A model generated the notes under the pieces. It was not told the origin of the DNA, ran no database searches, and worked only from the letters and a program-made list of their open reading frames with translations. This document shows, piece by piece, positions 49,318 to 61,105 of a stretch of 64,000 nt of DNA. The stretch is from Erpobdella octoculata. Its lineage: Eukaryota; Annelida; Clitellata; Hirudinida; Erpobdellidae. Position numbers and translations under genes: made by a program. The stretch covers positions 13,801,907-13,865,906 of the forward strand of contig OZ022242.1 in assembly GCA_963978895.1 (NCBI GenBank). The letters are read 5' to 3'. Numbering within the stretch: the stretch's first letter is position 1; the number at the start of each line of letters is the position of its first letter.

Positions 49318-51430
49318 TAATGTGTCTGATGGTGAATTGTTTCAAGAAAACCAATTATGATAGAAAACCTACAAATAATCAACATTCGCAGTCCGGACCT
49401 CCGGACGTTTATTTATTATATATTAATATTTCCCTACGTACATATACGCACTCACTGGCTCGGCGGCTCCTGCCTTCAGGCCGATCAGAGATATCTGGAG
49501 CCTAGTTGTATATACGTGTATGTATGTATACAAGGGACCGCTAGGTAGAATGTATATGCGTCTCTGTACCAATATAAAAGGTGCCCATTTTAATACCATT
49601 ACTAGCACCGATTAGTTAATAGTAAAAAACGCTGTTTGCTTATGATCTTGAGAACAAGTTTTTTGTAGGAAAAATGTGGGCTGTCTTGAATACTGAAAGG
49701 TATGCTTAAATTTAAAGTGCAATACAAGAAAGTACCTTTTTCAAAAAAGCAAAATTTTACATTAAAAAATGAATTTTGAATTTAAAAAAAAATTGAATTA
49801 GTAAAACCAGTAAAATTATTCAATGAGTTAAATAATGCTATTTTAATCGCTAGATGTCTGTAAAATTAATGGTAATGTGTAAATATAATTGTAGTAAAAA
49901 TGTTTTCATTTGTTGAGGTACATTGACGTCACACAAAAAAACTAAAAACTTAATAATTTAATGGGTAACAACTGGGGTAATCTAATATCTTTCTAAAATT
50001 TTTAGTTTTGTATTCCAATCTATTCATTGAGATATCTATAATATCAACAAAAAGATTTTTTTTTAAATTTATAATAGTGGTATCGGGGTCCTATCACGTA
50101 CTTTTTAAAATATGTCACTTCATTTTCTCTTCTTTAGCTGCCTGAATCCATTTTTTTTTCGGACAGTCAGGCTTTCGCATGGTTGCTGATCGATATGATA
50201 AATCGAATTCTCTTCTCCCATCATTCACAAGCACCCATTGACATTGACAGCAGCTTCATGCGATTTCTTCTTTTTGATAAAACTATCAAATGGTTAATTT
50301 CCGGTTAATAGCAATAAATATAAATAGTAATCGAAGTTTTTTTTAGACTCGAACAGACTAAGCAATAAACGCTATAACGTGTTAACCAGAGATATATGTG
50401 AGTATAAATGTATAAAATAATGAAGTTTATTTTCTAAACACAAAGATTTCCTTTTTACGCGATGCGTACCTATTCTCAGAATATCTCTATAATTGAAAAA
50501 GATCTATCTCTATCTCTCTTTCTCTTTTCTTTCTCCCCCTCTCTCTCCCACTCACTCTTTCTCTCTCCCTCACTCTCTCTATCTGTAGCACTCGTAGTAT
50601 CTCAAGGTCCAGACAAGCTTAAAATGCAGCTTCTAAAGCAGCTTACTCCAATACGGTGCAGGTGACGCTATTGCTCTGAAATTATCATCTCGTGATGTGC
50701 TTGTTTCGATCAACAACTACTTCAAATTCTTAACGTCTTCCATACCGTTGTCTGAGGTCGGAACAATTTCCTGGTCCAGCAACGTGTGATTTATTCTGTC
50801 TTGATAATTTATTTAAAAAAAGCTTTTTTTTCATACGACTCATTGAAAATTTGTGTTCTATTTAAATTTATTTTCATATTGATGATGTAAAGGATCGATA
50901 ATACATGTATTTATTTTTAATTGATTTTTTACTTAATTAATGTGATTTTTTTTCGTTTCAGACTTTTTCATCGTTGTTTTGCTCGGAGTTGATTAACTAG
51001 TTGGCAGATGCAAAGAAATAAAACCTTTTATTTAAGTCTTCAGTGTAGTCAACAACAGAGAAATAACTTCAAAGAACATGTTTATACTATTGAACAGTTT
51101 TCTGTATTATTTCTAACAAAAGCAATACCAATTTATCGTCATTAAAATTTGTGTCTCTTCGTCATACTACGAACGCGGCTACTCAAATGGCAGACAGCGA
51201 TATTACGCTAACAGCGCTAACTGACTGCGATGAATCTGCATCAAAGGAAACAGGTTGTTTGAGAGTCTGACATTTTTAAGAATATTAATATTTATTATTG
51301 TGTTTCTTTTTTTTAATAACTTTGTGTCAATATAATATATGCGATATTTGATTTTATACACTACAGTGCTAGTGAAGGTGACGAATATTCGTTTACCGGC
51401 TATAAATAAAACTACCCATGAAATGTTTGC
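49318..51430. other. Upstream region of ZFAND3-like gene; no gene recognised
   Basis: The promoter of the minus-strand ZFAND3-like gene should lie just right of 49317. A plus-strand 142-codon frame (49077-49505) covers exon 1 antisense and shows no domain. A T/C-rich stretch at 50500-50590 is simple sequence. Confidence 0.4.
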
Positions 51431-51454
51431 TTTACGAACACGTACAGCTGGCGA

Positions 51455-51735
51455 GAGGTTGGTAGGTAGGTAGGTAAGAAGGTGGGTGGGTAGGTAAGTA
51501 GGTGGGGTAGGGGTAGGTAGGTAGGTAAGTAGGTGGGGTGGGGGTAGGTAGGTTAGTAGGTGGGGTGGGGGTAGGTAGGTAGGTAAGTATGCATGTGGGG
51601 TAGGGGTAGGGGTAGGTAGGTAAGTAGATGGGGTAGGTTAAATAAGTATGCATATGAGGTAGGGGTAGGTAAGTATGTGGGGTTGGTAGGTAAGTAGGTG
51701 GGGTAGATAGGTAAGTAGGTGGGGTAGAGATAGGG
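51455..51735 (+). repeat. G-rich GGTA/GGGGTAGG repeat
   Basis: Irregular array of GGTAGGTAGGTAAGTAGGTG and GGGGTAGGGGTAGG units. The many GG to GGGG runs could form G-quadruplexes. Pro/Thr/Tyr/Leu frames on the other strand are artefacts. Confidence 0.9.
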
Positions 51736-52296
51736 GGTGAGAGAAATCACGGCTGGGAAATTAGGTCGAGCTGAGGTTACGGCTGGTATCGATTTTGCAA
51801 ACGAGAAAAAATAGCTTTGTTGTAAATGCGTTTTTTTTAACTGTGTCGACTCTAGATAAAAAAAACTTAAAATATGTGATAATAACAGCAAAGAAAAGAT
51901 AAAACAAAAGAACTATAATAAAACAAATTAAAAAAATTATATTAATATTAGATTGAAAATCATCAATGCAGTCCTGCACTTGGGAAAAAGTGGCGATTAA
52001 AAATCTTTTGATAAATGAGATCTTTTTGTGTGATGCACTTGTTGGCAGTTCAAGTTTATTTATCCAGAAGTTCTTTAAACTAAATTTTTTAGTATTTTTT
52101 CACACAAAAAGACCAACATCTGAAATTGTTCAAAGCTTTTGGTTTTCGTATTCCAGATTGGCTTTTTGAACTGGCTGATTTAATGTCCTCAGCATATTTT
52201 AAGAGATTCTTTCTGGACTGACTTAAAGTAGAAAACGCATTTATCAGACGTGAGCAGCACATGTTCTGGACATGATGGTTGGTTCAGCTGCACTAC

Positions 52297-52633
52297 GTCA
52301 TCATCATTATTATCACCACCATCATCGTCATCATCATTATCATCATCATCATTTTTATCACCACCATCATCGTCATCATCATTATCACCATCATTATCAT
52401 CATCATCATCATTATCATCATCATTATCATCATCGTCGTCATCATTATCATCATCGTCGTCATCATCATTATTATCACCATCATCGTCATCATCATTATC
52501 ACCACCACCATCATCATTATCATCATCGTCGTCATCATTATCACCACCACCATCATCGTCATCATCATTATCACCACCATCATCGTCATCATCATCGTTA
52601 TCATCGTCATCATCACTATCATCATTCTCAGGA
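52297..52633 (+). repeat. Compound (ATC)n microsatellite
   Basis: Interrupted ATC units (CATCATCATT, CACCACCATC, CGTCGTC). Open in several frames but without coding features. Confidence 0.95.
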
Positions 52634-52736
52634 TCATAATATGGTGGTTGTCAGTAAAGAAATAATAATAATATATCATACGAATCACACCTATTTATTT
52701 TTATTACAATCTCTAATATTTCCACTGTCTCGTTTT

Positions 52737-52823
52737 GTGTATGTGTCAGAGTATGTGTCAGAGTATGTGTCAGAGTATGTGTCAGAGTATGTGTCAGAGT
52801 ATGTGTCAGAGTATGTGTTTTTT
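52737..52823 (+). repeat. 12-bp minisatellite, about seven units
   Basis: Unit GTATGTGTCAGA. Perfect apart from the edges. Confidence 0.95.
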
Positions 52824-52947
52824 TGGTTGGACACTCTACACTCATATTTTAATAATCCTCGATATTCTCTGTGTTCTTGGAACTGCTTGATCATTTTGGT
52901 CACAACGACTACGTTGATCTGATCTTTCTACTCCGTCGCACTTCATT

Positions 52948-53270
52948 CCATTGCTGGTTAGTTGTACACTACACCATTTCATTGCTGGCTAGTAGCACAC
53001 TACACTATTTCATTTTCATTGCTGGTTAATTGTACACTACACCATTCCTACGCTGGTTAGTTGTACACTAGCAATCTACAAAATGATGTAGTGTACAACT
53101 AACCATCGCTGGTTAGTTGTACACTACATCATTCCATTGCTGGTTAGTTGTACACTAAACATTTCATTGCTTGTTTGTTGTACACTACACCATTACATTG
53201 CTAGTTAGTTGTACCATACACCATTCCATTGCTGATTAATTGTACACTTAAGTACACTTCACCATTCCGA
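52948..53270 (+). repeat. ~27-32-bp minisatellite with one inverted unit
   Basis: About ten units of CATTGCTGGTTAGTTGTACA + CTACACCATTC. At 53080-53106 one unit is inverted (GATGTAGTGTACAACTAACC) next to a direct one, making a local palindrome. Confidence 0.9.
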
Positions 53271-54180
53271 CACAAAGGTTGAAGGTTGTCTGACATTTCT
53301 TCCACCACCACCATCATCCTTGTTCAACGCGGTGGAGTTAGGAGACCTGTTTGGAATTCTTCACCTGCATACTCATTTGCATATACTTTTAAATCATTTC
53401 AACTTGTACATGCTTTCTGTTTCTTTGTTTTTTGTTTGTTTCACGACATTCAACCTGCCTATTTAAAGGTTACTACTTGAAATGCGAAAATAGAGGAATA
53501 TATTATTTGAAATATGCTCGTTTGTTTGTCAATAAAACAGAAGTATAATTAATTACTAATAATTAGTCAACGAAAATTCTAGAAATGTTTCGTTAATTAT
53601 CATAAAATGAGTGAAGTGATTACGCAAATTAAAATGTCTACTACATGATACATTTAAGTTTTTAATCTTCCAATCATTCTAGGAGGGCAAGGGCAACCTT
53701 TTGACAGCAATATAGCCACTATCATTATCACCACCGTCATAATACTTACTCATGTTAGAAATTGTTAATATATCTTCATATTATTATATTATTATGTCAT
53801 GTCTGTCGTGTTGCGTTATGTTGTTATTGCATCTAATCTCGTTGTTATGATGGTTTCCGCAAATAGTAATAAAAGTAATATAACATTAATTATAGCTTCA
53901 TTGATGTCAATTACCTTAAATGCTATTTCCACCACACACACAACTTTATTTTTCATTAATTTTTTTCCACAGTGACTCACTCTCCTTCGGATCAATGCAT
54001 TCAGCGTGTGCACCGACTCTTTAGCCTTGTTTATGAATAATTCATTTCATCTCATTAAAATGTGCATACATTTATTTTAATTAGACCTTCCCCATATTTT
54101 GCTAGATGCCCTAACCTACAATTGGGCATGACATAATAAAAAATGGAATTAACCACTTGCTACTTCTTAAGGATGACCTA
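53271..54180. other. AT-rich spacer
   Basis: No gene, RNA or mobile element recognised. Confidence 0.4.
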
Positions 54181-54594
54181 GCAACAATGGTGGTGAGGTC
54201 GTGATGAGAAGAAGGGGGTGGTGATGATGATGATGACGATGATGGCTGAGACACTGATGGCTGTGGTGATGATGATGATGATGACGATGATGGCTGAGAC
54301 ACTGATGGCTGTGGTGATGATGATGAATGCTGAGATATGATGGCTGTGGTGGTGATGATGGCTGAGATAGAGATGGTGTTGGTGATGATGGCTGAGATAC
54401 TGATGACGATGGTGGTGATGATGATATGTACAACCATGGTGAGCCCGGAAGTAACACGACGACGATAATGGCTATCATCAACTCGGGTAGTTCGGTGGAT
54501 TTGGGGATAGCAACATGGACTTAGGTTGCTAAGCAACTGGGCAATCGATCAATTTAATTGGAATTAGTGACTTGTAAGCAGGATGATGCACATA

Positions 54595-54670
<76 letters not shown>

Positions 54671-54905
54671 CGTGTGTCGGTGTGTAGATAGTCAGTTTAG
54701 GCTCAATGAGCTGATAATTAATTTGCTTAGTGAATTATTTTTACTTGATTTAATAAAGGTTTATCATTCTATCGTGCTTCCTTCCATTAGCTGCTTGCAG
54801 TAATATATTAATTGTGTTGTTGTTGGCCTTTATAAAAACCATCACTCGTATTCTAGTCATTAGCCATTAGTGACACTGTCACCATACTCATCATCATCAT
54901 CATCG

Positions 54906-54971
<66 letters not shown>

Positions 54972-54985
54972 CCATCATCATCACC
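54181..54985 (+). repeat. Simple repeats: GATGATG (54190-54440), (GT)n (54597-54668), (ATC)n (54885-54985)
   Basis: The first has a ~60-bp higher-order unit containing GATGGCTGAGACACTGATGG. The others are plain microsatellites. Met- or Ser/His-rich frames are artefacts. Confidence 0.9.
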
Positions 54986-56530
54986 ATCATTTTCATCATA
55001 GTTAATACAAATACCAATACGTTAATCACCGTTATCAGTACCGAAACTGGCATCATCACCACCGCTTCATCATCATCAATGCCGATAGCGGTATTCACCA
55101 TTATCAATACAACTAACAACCTCACTAAAATCAAAACTGCCGCCATAAGCAGTATCGGTACCATTGATATATCAATAATCAGTACTATGGCCAGATTTAC
55201 GCGTAGCCTAATGCCTGAATCACCCGAGTTTCCAGGGGATACAGTCTCCGAATTTTAATTTCGTATATTCCCCCTCTGCGGTTTAGTTTTTTTTGCCTTC
55301 CTTCTCCGGCTTCTAAACATCACTACCATAAATAATACAACTTGGATGATCATCATCATCAATACCATCTTTGATAGAACTACCTCAACAGGAGATGCGC
55401 AACACTCTGTAAATTAAATTAAATTGAATTGTTTGTTACTTTTAACTGAACAAACGATTTCTTATATCTTTCTTTTCATTCATTCCAAACATCCTTTGAA
55501 TTCCTTTCCACAGGCTGGAAATAAGTTTGCTTTCCCCTTTTTTTCTTCTCGGAGTCCGTGTAAACAAACTTTCCAAACTTCTCTCTTTCTTCAGCTCCAT
55601 GTTATTCTGATATTCTTTCTCTCCTTCGGTTGTCCTCAGTTCCTCAGTCCTTCCATCACGATCTCATTCTGGAATATTTTTGCAAACCTCGTTCGTATTT
55701 TTCCACGAGGAAAGAATTTTTACGATTTTTTTGTTTGCAGTTTTGTTGCTGCTGTCTTTTTATTTTTATAAATTTAAATGAAAAATATCATTTAATATTT
55801 TCTTTTGTTTCTGCGTTTAGTATTATTGTTTTCTAACCCGAGTCTTGCACGTAGGTGGCATTTTATTGAACCGGGAGGGATAGAAGGAAGAGAGAGAAAG
55901 AGAGAGAAAGAGAGGGAGAGGGAGAGAGAAAGAGAGAAAGAGAAGAGAGAGAGAGAGCGAGAGAGGGAGAGAGGGAGAGGGTGGAAATAAAAAAGGAGTC
56001 ATTCTACTCGTCTGCTCCAACTTAATGTCTTCCTCCATTTTTCTTGTATAAATATAGTAGAACATCCATCTATTGACATATCGATGTATTAGCACACACA
56101 CACAGACACACATACACACACATCTCTATGCTTAAAGACACGTGTGAGGATATTGAATGGCACATGTTTAATTTATGAATGAGTCATCATGATCACATGA
56201 TCACCACAACGCTCCTTTCGGTTTCCATAACTCTCCGACCACCACCACCCTAGTGACGTCATCACCACTTTCAATCTTGACCGTGATCCATGCCAGCTTA
56301 CAAGCATGCTCACGAGGTTAATCAAGTACTGGCCGTTGATGTGAAGGGCGTGACCAACATAATATTTAAAGCTTGCTCATATTGCCTTGTCTCCTACTTA
56401 AATATCACTTGCATCTCGTATGCAGCCATATTCTCTCTGTCTCCTTCTTGTCCTTGATTTTTTAGAATCTCCCTTTTCTTACACTTTCTATCTATCTGCT
56501 TTCATTTTATCTGTCACTAATTGTCTCAAT
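54986..56530. other. Spacer with GA-rich tract
   Basis: A GAGAGA-rich tract at 55883-55982 is the only clear feature. Frames such as 55424-55771 have no recognisable domain. Confidence 0.4.
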
Positions 56531-56903
56531 CAGGGACGTCATTTCAACAGAACCACGGGAGGAGGCAAGATGTTGAAATGGCCCACGCTCCAAGATTTTA
56601 TCATAGTAATATTGATTTTTCCTCCTGCAATATATGATGACCGTGGGGTAGTCCTAGGTACTTTTCCAAAACAAAATTCAAAGTATTTCTCAACTTCCTT
56701 CTTCTAAAATAAGTGATGACCAGGGAGCAGTCGTTGGTATTTTTCCAAACAATTTCATATTACTAGTTACTAGTGTCTGGAGGCCCCTTCAAATTCAAGG
56801 GGGACCACTTCAAAGGCAAGAGGGGATCATTCAATATCAGGGAAGCCCACTTCAAAATTGGGTGAAGGGGCAATGACTCCCTGTCCCCTAACCGATGTCC
56901 CTT
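56531..56903. mobile_element. Short non-autonomous hAT-like element with internal minisatellite
   Basis: Left end CAGGGACGTCATTTC, right end (inverted) AAGGGACATCGG. Flanking 8-mers GTCTCAAT and CTCTCAAT match 7 of 8. The interior has ~75-bp repeats with GATGACC-GG-G-AGTC and ~22-bp GGGAAGCCCACTTCAAA units shared with 19140-20660. Confidence 0.55.
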
Positions 56904-57100
56904 CTCTCAATCTGTTTCTCATTCGTATATTGTTGTGTTGTGTTGTGAATGCACGTCCTTAATGTTGACGTGCATTATTCGAATGAAACGATGAAACTGG
57001 ATTGAACTTCCTTTTCCATTGTCCTGTTCTCCTCTGTAACCACTCAACTCTACTCCAATTCAATTATTATGCCTTTTTCAAGTTGCTCTCCTTTCTCTCG

Positions 57101-57102
<2 letters not shown>

Positions 57103-57153
<51 letters not shown>
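57103..57153 (+). repeat. (CT)n microsatellite
   Basis: About 25 CT units in unremarkable AT-rich sequence. Confidence 0.95.
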
Positions 57154-57161
<8 letters not shown>

Positions 57162-57780
57162 GTTTTTGTATGTCCTATGTTTAAACGAGAGTACGTGTTT
57201 ATTTATATTGTAATGTGCGTGTCCAAAGCAATATTTCCTTTTTCTTTTCTTATTTCTTTTTTTACCATCATTATCCTTTTCTTGATTACTCAGCTGTGGT
57301 CTTAACTCGCAAATCATAGAATTTTTTATCATCCTTTCCAGCCATAAACATAACCCGAACTCACAAAGGAGTACATCTGCACGGACAACATGGCGCTTCC
57401 TCTAACGACCAAATCGCTCCGAGATGTTTCTCCACCTTCCCGTTTTTCATGATTCTCCTCAGTTTTATTTGCACGCCTTGCTCACACTCCAGGGTCGTAA
57501 ATTGGGGAGGGGGTTGAAATTTTGTACATAGGGTTTACTAAATATGTTTCTAATTTTAACTTTACTCGAAGTAGTGATGATTCAATGCGTATTAGAATCC
57601 TTTTTGGAAGGTCTAAACCTCTAATAATGTTTTCCGTTCAAAATGCATTTTTACACACTTTTACTTAACTTGACACTTGACTTCTCTGTCTGTCTGTCTG
57701 TCTGTCGGTCTGCAGGGCCGTAACCAGGAATTTGGAAGTGGGAGGACAAAGAACTTTTTGGGGGGCACTGTATAAATTTT
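57154..57780. other. Spacer with hAT-like terminus-type sequences
   Basis: CAGGGTCGTAAATTGGGGAG (57490) and CAGGGCCGTAACCAGGAATT (57713) look like hAT left ends, but I could not pair them with right ends. A short CTGT repeat is at 57681-57705. Confidence 0.35.
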
Positions 57781-58728
57781 CTTTTTACATAAGTTGCACA
57801 TTCCAGCGATTTGACCCTCAAAATGTGCTTCACGCAAAAAACAGGTTTAGCGATTGAAATTTGAATCTTATTCTACCATATTTATTTGAATTTGAAAATA
57901 TTCTGAATCAACATGAGAACTTCCCAAACTATGTAAATAAAACAATAACACAGCATTTAAAAACGATTATAATTTACACGAAAAAACTTTATAAAAACAC
58001 ATCACATAGGTCATAATGTCAGAGAACAATCCGGCGCGATTTCTGGGCAAACTTTTCTACGAAAGTGTTCCGATCTACTTTTAGCGTAAAATCCTGCTCA
58101 AAAGCAAGTAGTACCATTTGAAATTTACTCTCAAGGCTCATCGATTGGCGATAAAACCGCAGAATCCGCGTGAAAGTGGAGACTGCTCCTGCACGTAGCA
58201 GTCGACACACCGATGGTGATTGCTCCGGCATACAGCTGATACACATTTGATACACATGGTCAAGGTACTGCAGCATTGCATATGTTGTACCTTCCAACGA
58301 CGAATTTGGCTGGAATTTGCTACGGCACGGTCGCATCGCAAATATATAATTCACCAGCGAGCGCATCTTGGTCCAGGCAAAGGAGCTGGCTGAGTGGTTC
58401 CAAGCACATCTCAACAAAAAAGTTCTGAGATGATGGAACGAAAGATTCTACAGCTTGAAGCAAAGCCAAGTTGGACTCGCCAAATCGGTGGTTCATTTCA
58501 AAATGGACAGAATCTATTATGTTGTAGAAAGCATGCCTCATGAGCTCGAGTGAAGTAACTTTAGAACCAATAACATGGTAATGATCCAAACTGGAGGTGA
58601 CCACAGAGCCGGTCACCCAGGTGCTCTGAACTTGTTTGCGCTTTATTGACACTACATGTTCATCATCATTTGATGGAAAGCCAGCAGCATCTGCCATTTG
58701 ATCAAAGACCTATGCAGACCACAAAGCA
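57781..58728 (-). pseudogene. hAT/ZMYM-like transposase fragment, copy 2
   Basis: Minus-strand frames 58697-58320 and 58417-58019 read as a ZMYM/hAT-type transposase segment. They include KRKQVQSTWVTGSVV, IDSVHFEMNHRFGESNLALLQ and ESFVPSSQNFF, like the RNase-H-fold region between the core and the dimerisation domain in ZMYM1-like hAT proteins. A good acceptor-like CTGCATAG lies just before VFDQMADAAG. The frame breaks near 58330, and neither BED/TTF finger nor dimerisation domain is present. It is collinear with the more decayed block at 19555-20420. Confidence 0.6.
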
Positions 58729-59095
58729 AGAAAACTCTCTTTAGCTGTGGAGATCAGTTCCATATTCAGTGACACATTGCACGAGCGCAGTGTTGTTTCA
58801 GTTAAGCGTAACTCTAACTGAATTCAGTCTAATAACTGAAAAAAGAGATTTAAGTTAAGTACTAACTGAAACTGTAACTGAAAAATTAGATTAACTTTAA
58901 GTGTAATACTAATAGTAAAAAAAAAGTAGTAACTGTAATACAAACTGAAAAAAATGCTTTCGGAAAATTTAATAATAAAATGCGTCAAAAATTTATTTCT
59001 TTGTTTATATTAGGTAACCGGACCCACTTGTGTCTTTTATCGCTATTATGAATTCCTTTTTCATCGCTTTATTTGAATTTAACGTCGTATACACA

Positions 59096-59578
59096 ATGTT
59101 AAAAATAAATTCTGGCCGAAAACAAGAAAATGGAGTTTGGCGTTATTTCAGTTACGAACCCTCTACTGATAAAAGCCGGTGCAACGTGGTTTGTAGTGTG
59201 GGAGAAAAAGATTCGGAAGCTCACGTGGTCGAAACTTGCGGAGCTCTGTTAAAAGGTAAAAATGCTACTAATTTATTAAATCATCTAAGTCATAGACATA
59301 AGGAAGTAGCAAAAGAACTCGAGGTTTTGGAGACAAATCGCAAAACGTTAAAGGCCAAGCGCAAACTAATCGAAAATAATACAGGAAATACGGTTAACCA
59401 GAATAGCACACTGACTACTTTGCCTGCTTTTATTAGCAATAAAAAAGAATGGAATTCAGATGCACAAGAAGTGAAACTGAGACAGCGTTTGCTTAGTAAT
59501 ATGTTTATCAGCACTGGGTTATCGACCTCATTTTTGGATAATCCTGATGTCAGAACATGTTGCAAATTAGTTTTATAA
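59096..59578 (+). CDS. BED zinc-finger domain protein of the compact hAT element
   Basis: 160 codons. GVWRYFSYEPSTDKSRCNVV has the BED-type aromatic start and first cysteine pair (here C-x3-C instead of the usual C-x2-C). NATNLLNHLSHRHKEV supplies the histidine pair. BED domains bind the transposon ends in hAT transposases. The frame stays open through RLLSNMFISTGLSTSFLDNP, a hAT-like region just before the catalytic core, then stops at 59578. I chose the ATG nearest the BED motif; an earlier in-frame ATG is at 59030. Confidence 0.75.
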   Translation: MLKINSGRKQENGVWRYFSYEPSTDKSRCNVVCSVGEKDSEAHVVETCGALLKGKNATNLLNHLSHRHKEVAKELEVLETNRKTLKAKRKLIENNTGNTVNQNSTLTTLPAFISNKKEWNSDAQEVKLRQRLLSNMFISTGLSTSFLDNPDVRTCCKLVL

Positions 59579-59654
59579 TGCATTGCCACTAATACTGAGT
59601 TTTTTAAAATTTTAACAGAGTCTCATCAATAAACATAACATAAAAGAGAAAGCA

Positions 59655-60056
59655 ATGTCATCATCAGTAACTCCTTCAACTACAGCCAGATCTGGTATGT
59701 CTCCACAAAAAAAGCGCTTTAAAGCACTTTTTGAAAATACAGCACTGTGTTCAGCGCCATGTCCCAAAACCACTTCTTTATCCGAAGAGATCAATGCAGA
59801 GCTCTCATCCATTCGGACTGCTTCTACAGCATATGAAAAACCAAATGGATTAGATTTTTGGACAGCTCCTGGTGTAGAAGCTAAATATCCAATTTTAGCT
59901 GAAATGGCACAAGATTTGATTTCAGCCCCTGCATCACAGGCTTACGTTGAAAGGGTTTTTTCTGTGTGTGGAGATTTGACGCATGGAAAAAGAAACAGAC
60001 TTACAAAAAATTTAGAACTACTGACATTTGTTAAAATGAACAAAAAATTTTATTAA
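59655..60056 (+). CDS. hAT C-terminal dimerisation domain segment
   Basis: 133 codons. A low-complexity start is followed by a classic hAT C-terminal dimerisation region: LDFWTAPGVEAKYPILAEMA, then SQAYVERVFSVCGDL and RNRLTKNLELLTFVKMN. A TTTTAACAG acceptor-like site at 59616-59624 suggests this may be spliced downstream of the BED segment. The catalytic RNase-H-like core between the two is deleted, so the product should not be an active transposase; it could still dimerise and bind ends. Confidence 0.75.
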   Translation: MSSSVTPSTTARSGMSPQKKRFKALFENTALCSAPCPKTTSLSEEINAELSSIRTASTAYEKPNGLDFWTAPGVEAKYPILAEMAQDLISAPASQAYVERVFSVCGDLTHGKRNRLTKNLELLTFVKMNKKFY

Positions 60057-60297
60057 CTGGGTTTTCGGCATGGAAATAAAATCTTGAATCGATATCTATT
60101 TTGTTTTCCTGTTTTGAATATTAATAACTGTTATACTAACTGTAATAGTAACTGAAAAAAATATTAACTCTAATATTAACTGGAAAAAAAGAATTAAATT
60201 AACTTTAACTGTAATACTAACTGAAAAATATTAAATTGACTAACTTTAACTGATACTCTAACTGAAAAAACCTAACTGAAACAACACTGCACGAGCG

Positions 60298-61105
60298 ACC
60301 TTGCAACAAAGCATTGACCGGTGTCAGGCTTTTAACATCTCACTCACTAACCTTGATCATTAAGATCACGTGCTCTACTGCCTTTCCACCACGAACATAG
60401 CGAATGACGATTTTAAACTAACTTCCCGATGAGCTAGATACTTAAAAATGTAAACATACCTACGAACTGATTAACAATGCATTTTATCCAATTTTCGGAT
60501 TGATTGGACAAAATTGAATTTGTGATATTTTCGTCGAACTATTTATTGTCTATGCTAATATGGTCGTTGTTTATGTAACATATATAATTTTCGGATCGAT
60601 TGGACAACATCAACGTCCAGAGGATGTCAAATGATCACTTGAATAGTGTAAAAATATAAAAGTGTGTTTTTCCCTTCCTGATGATCCCAATACCGCTTCC
60701 ATCTCCGATACTCTGTTGCCAGAGAGACTAATCCTTTGCCGGGCTACAACTCATGGTGCAACTTACCAGCCTTTTCAATATCTTTAAAAAAAGCTTATAT
60801 TGAAATAAGCTGGTTAGCTGGTAGAAATGATCTGACTGGCTGCAGACATTTGATTATTGAATCTTTCGTCAACTCTGTGGTGCAGGTGTCAAAGAATGGC
60901 AAGAATTACGCTCTTTTGAATTACTACTGGACAGTTTTCCACGGTGCAAAAATTGCGTCGTCTGCAAAAGCTGCACCGCAGGATGGTCCCTCCCATTAAA
61001 TATGCCAGTGGTAGTAGTCTAGAATTTTCAGAACTTTAGGTCAATTATTTCTACCTTTTTTCAAAAATTTTAGACTGTTTTGCCCGAATTTCCACCCCGT
61101 TTTGC
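60298..61105. other. Spacer with unrecognised ORF
   Basis: A plus-strand 87-codon frame (60736-60999) has normal composition (SLKKAYIEISWLAGRND, LLNYYWTVFHGAKIASS) but no domain I know. It could be part of the neighbouring retroelement or chance. Confidence 0.3.

Larger units (their letters stand above)
58788..60289 (+). mobile_element. Compact hAT element with perfect TIRs and 8-bp TSD
   Basis: Terminal inverted repeats CAGTGTTGTTTCAGTT / AACTGAAACAACACTG and a perfect target duplication CACGAGCG (58780-58787, 60290-60297). Both subterminal regions (58810-58950, 60125-60280) hold many AACTGTAACTGAAAAA-like repeats, as expected of transposase-binding sites. It carries two coding segments, given separately. 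At 1.5 kb it lacks room for a full hAT transposase. Confidence 0.95.

Noticed and set aside
49077..49505. 142-codon plus-strand ORF
   Set aside because: No domain, and it runs antisense over ZFAND3 exon 1, whose model is strongly supported.
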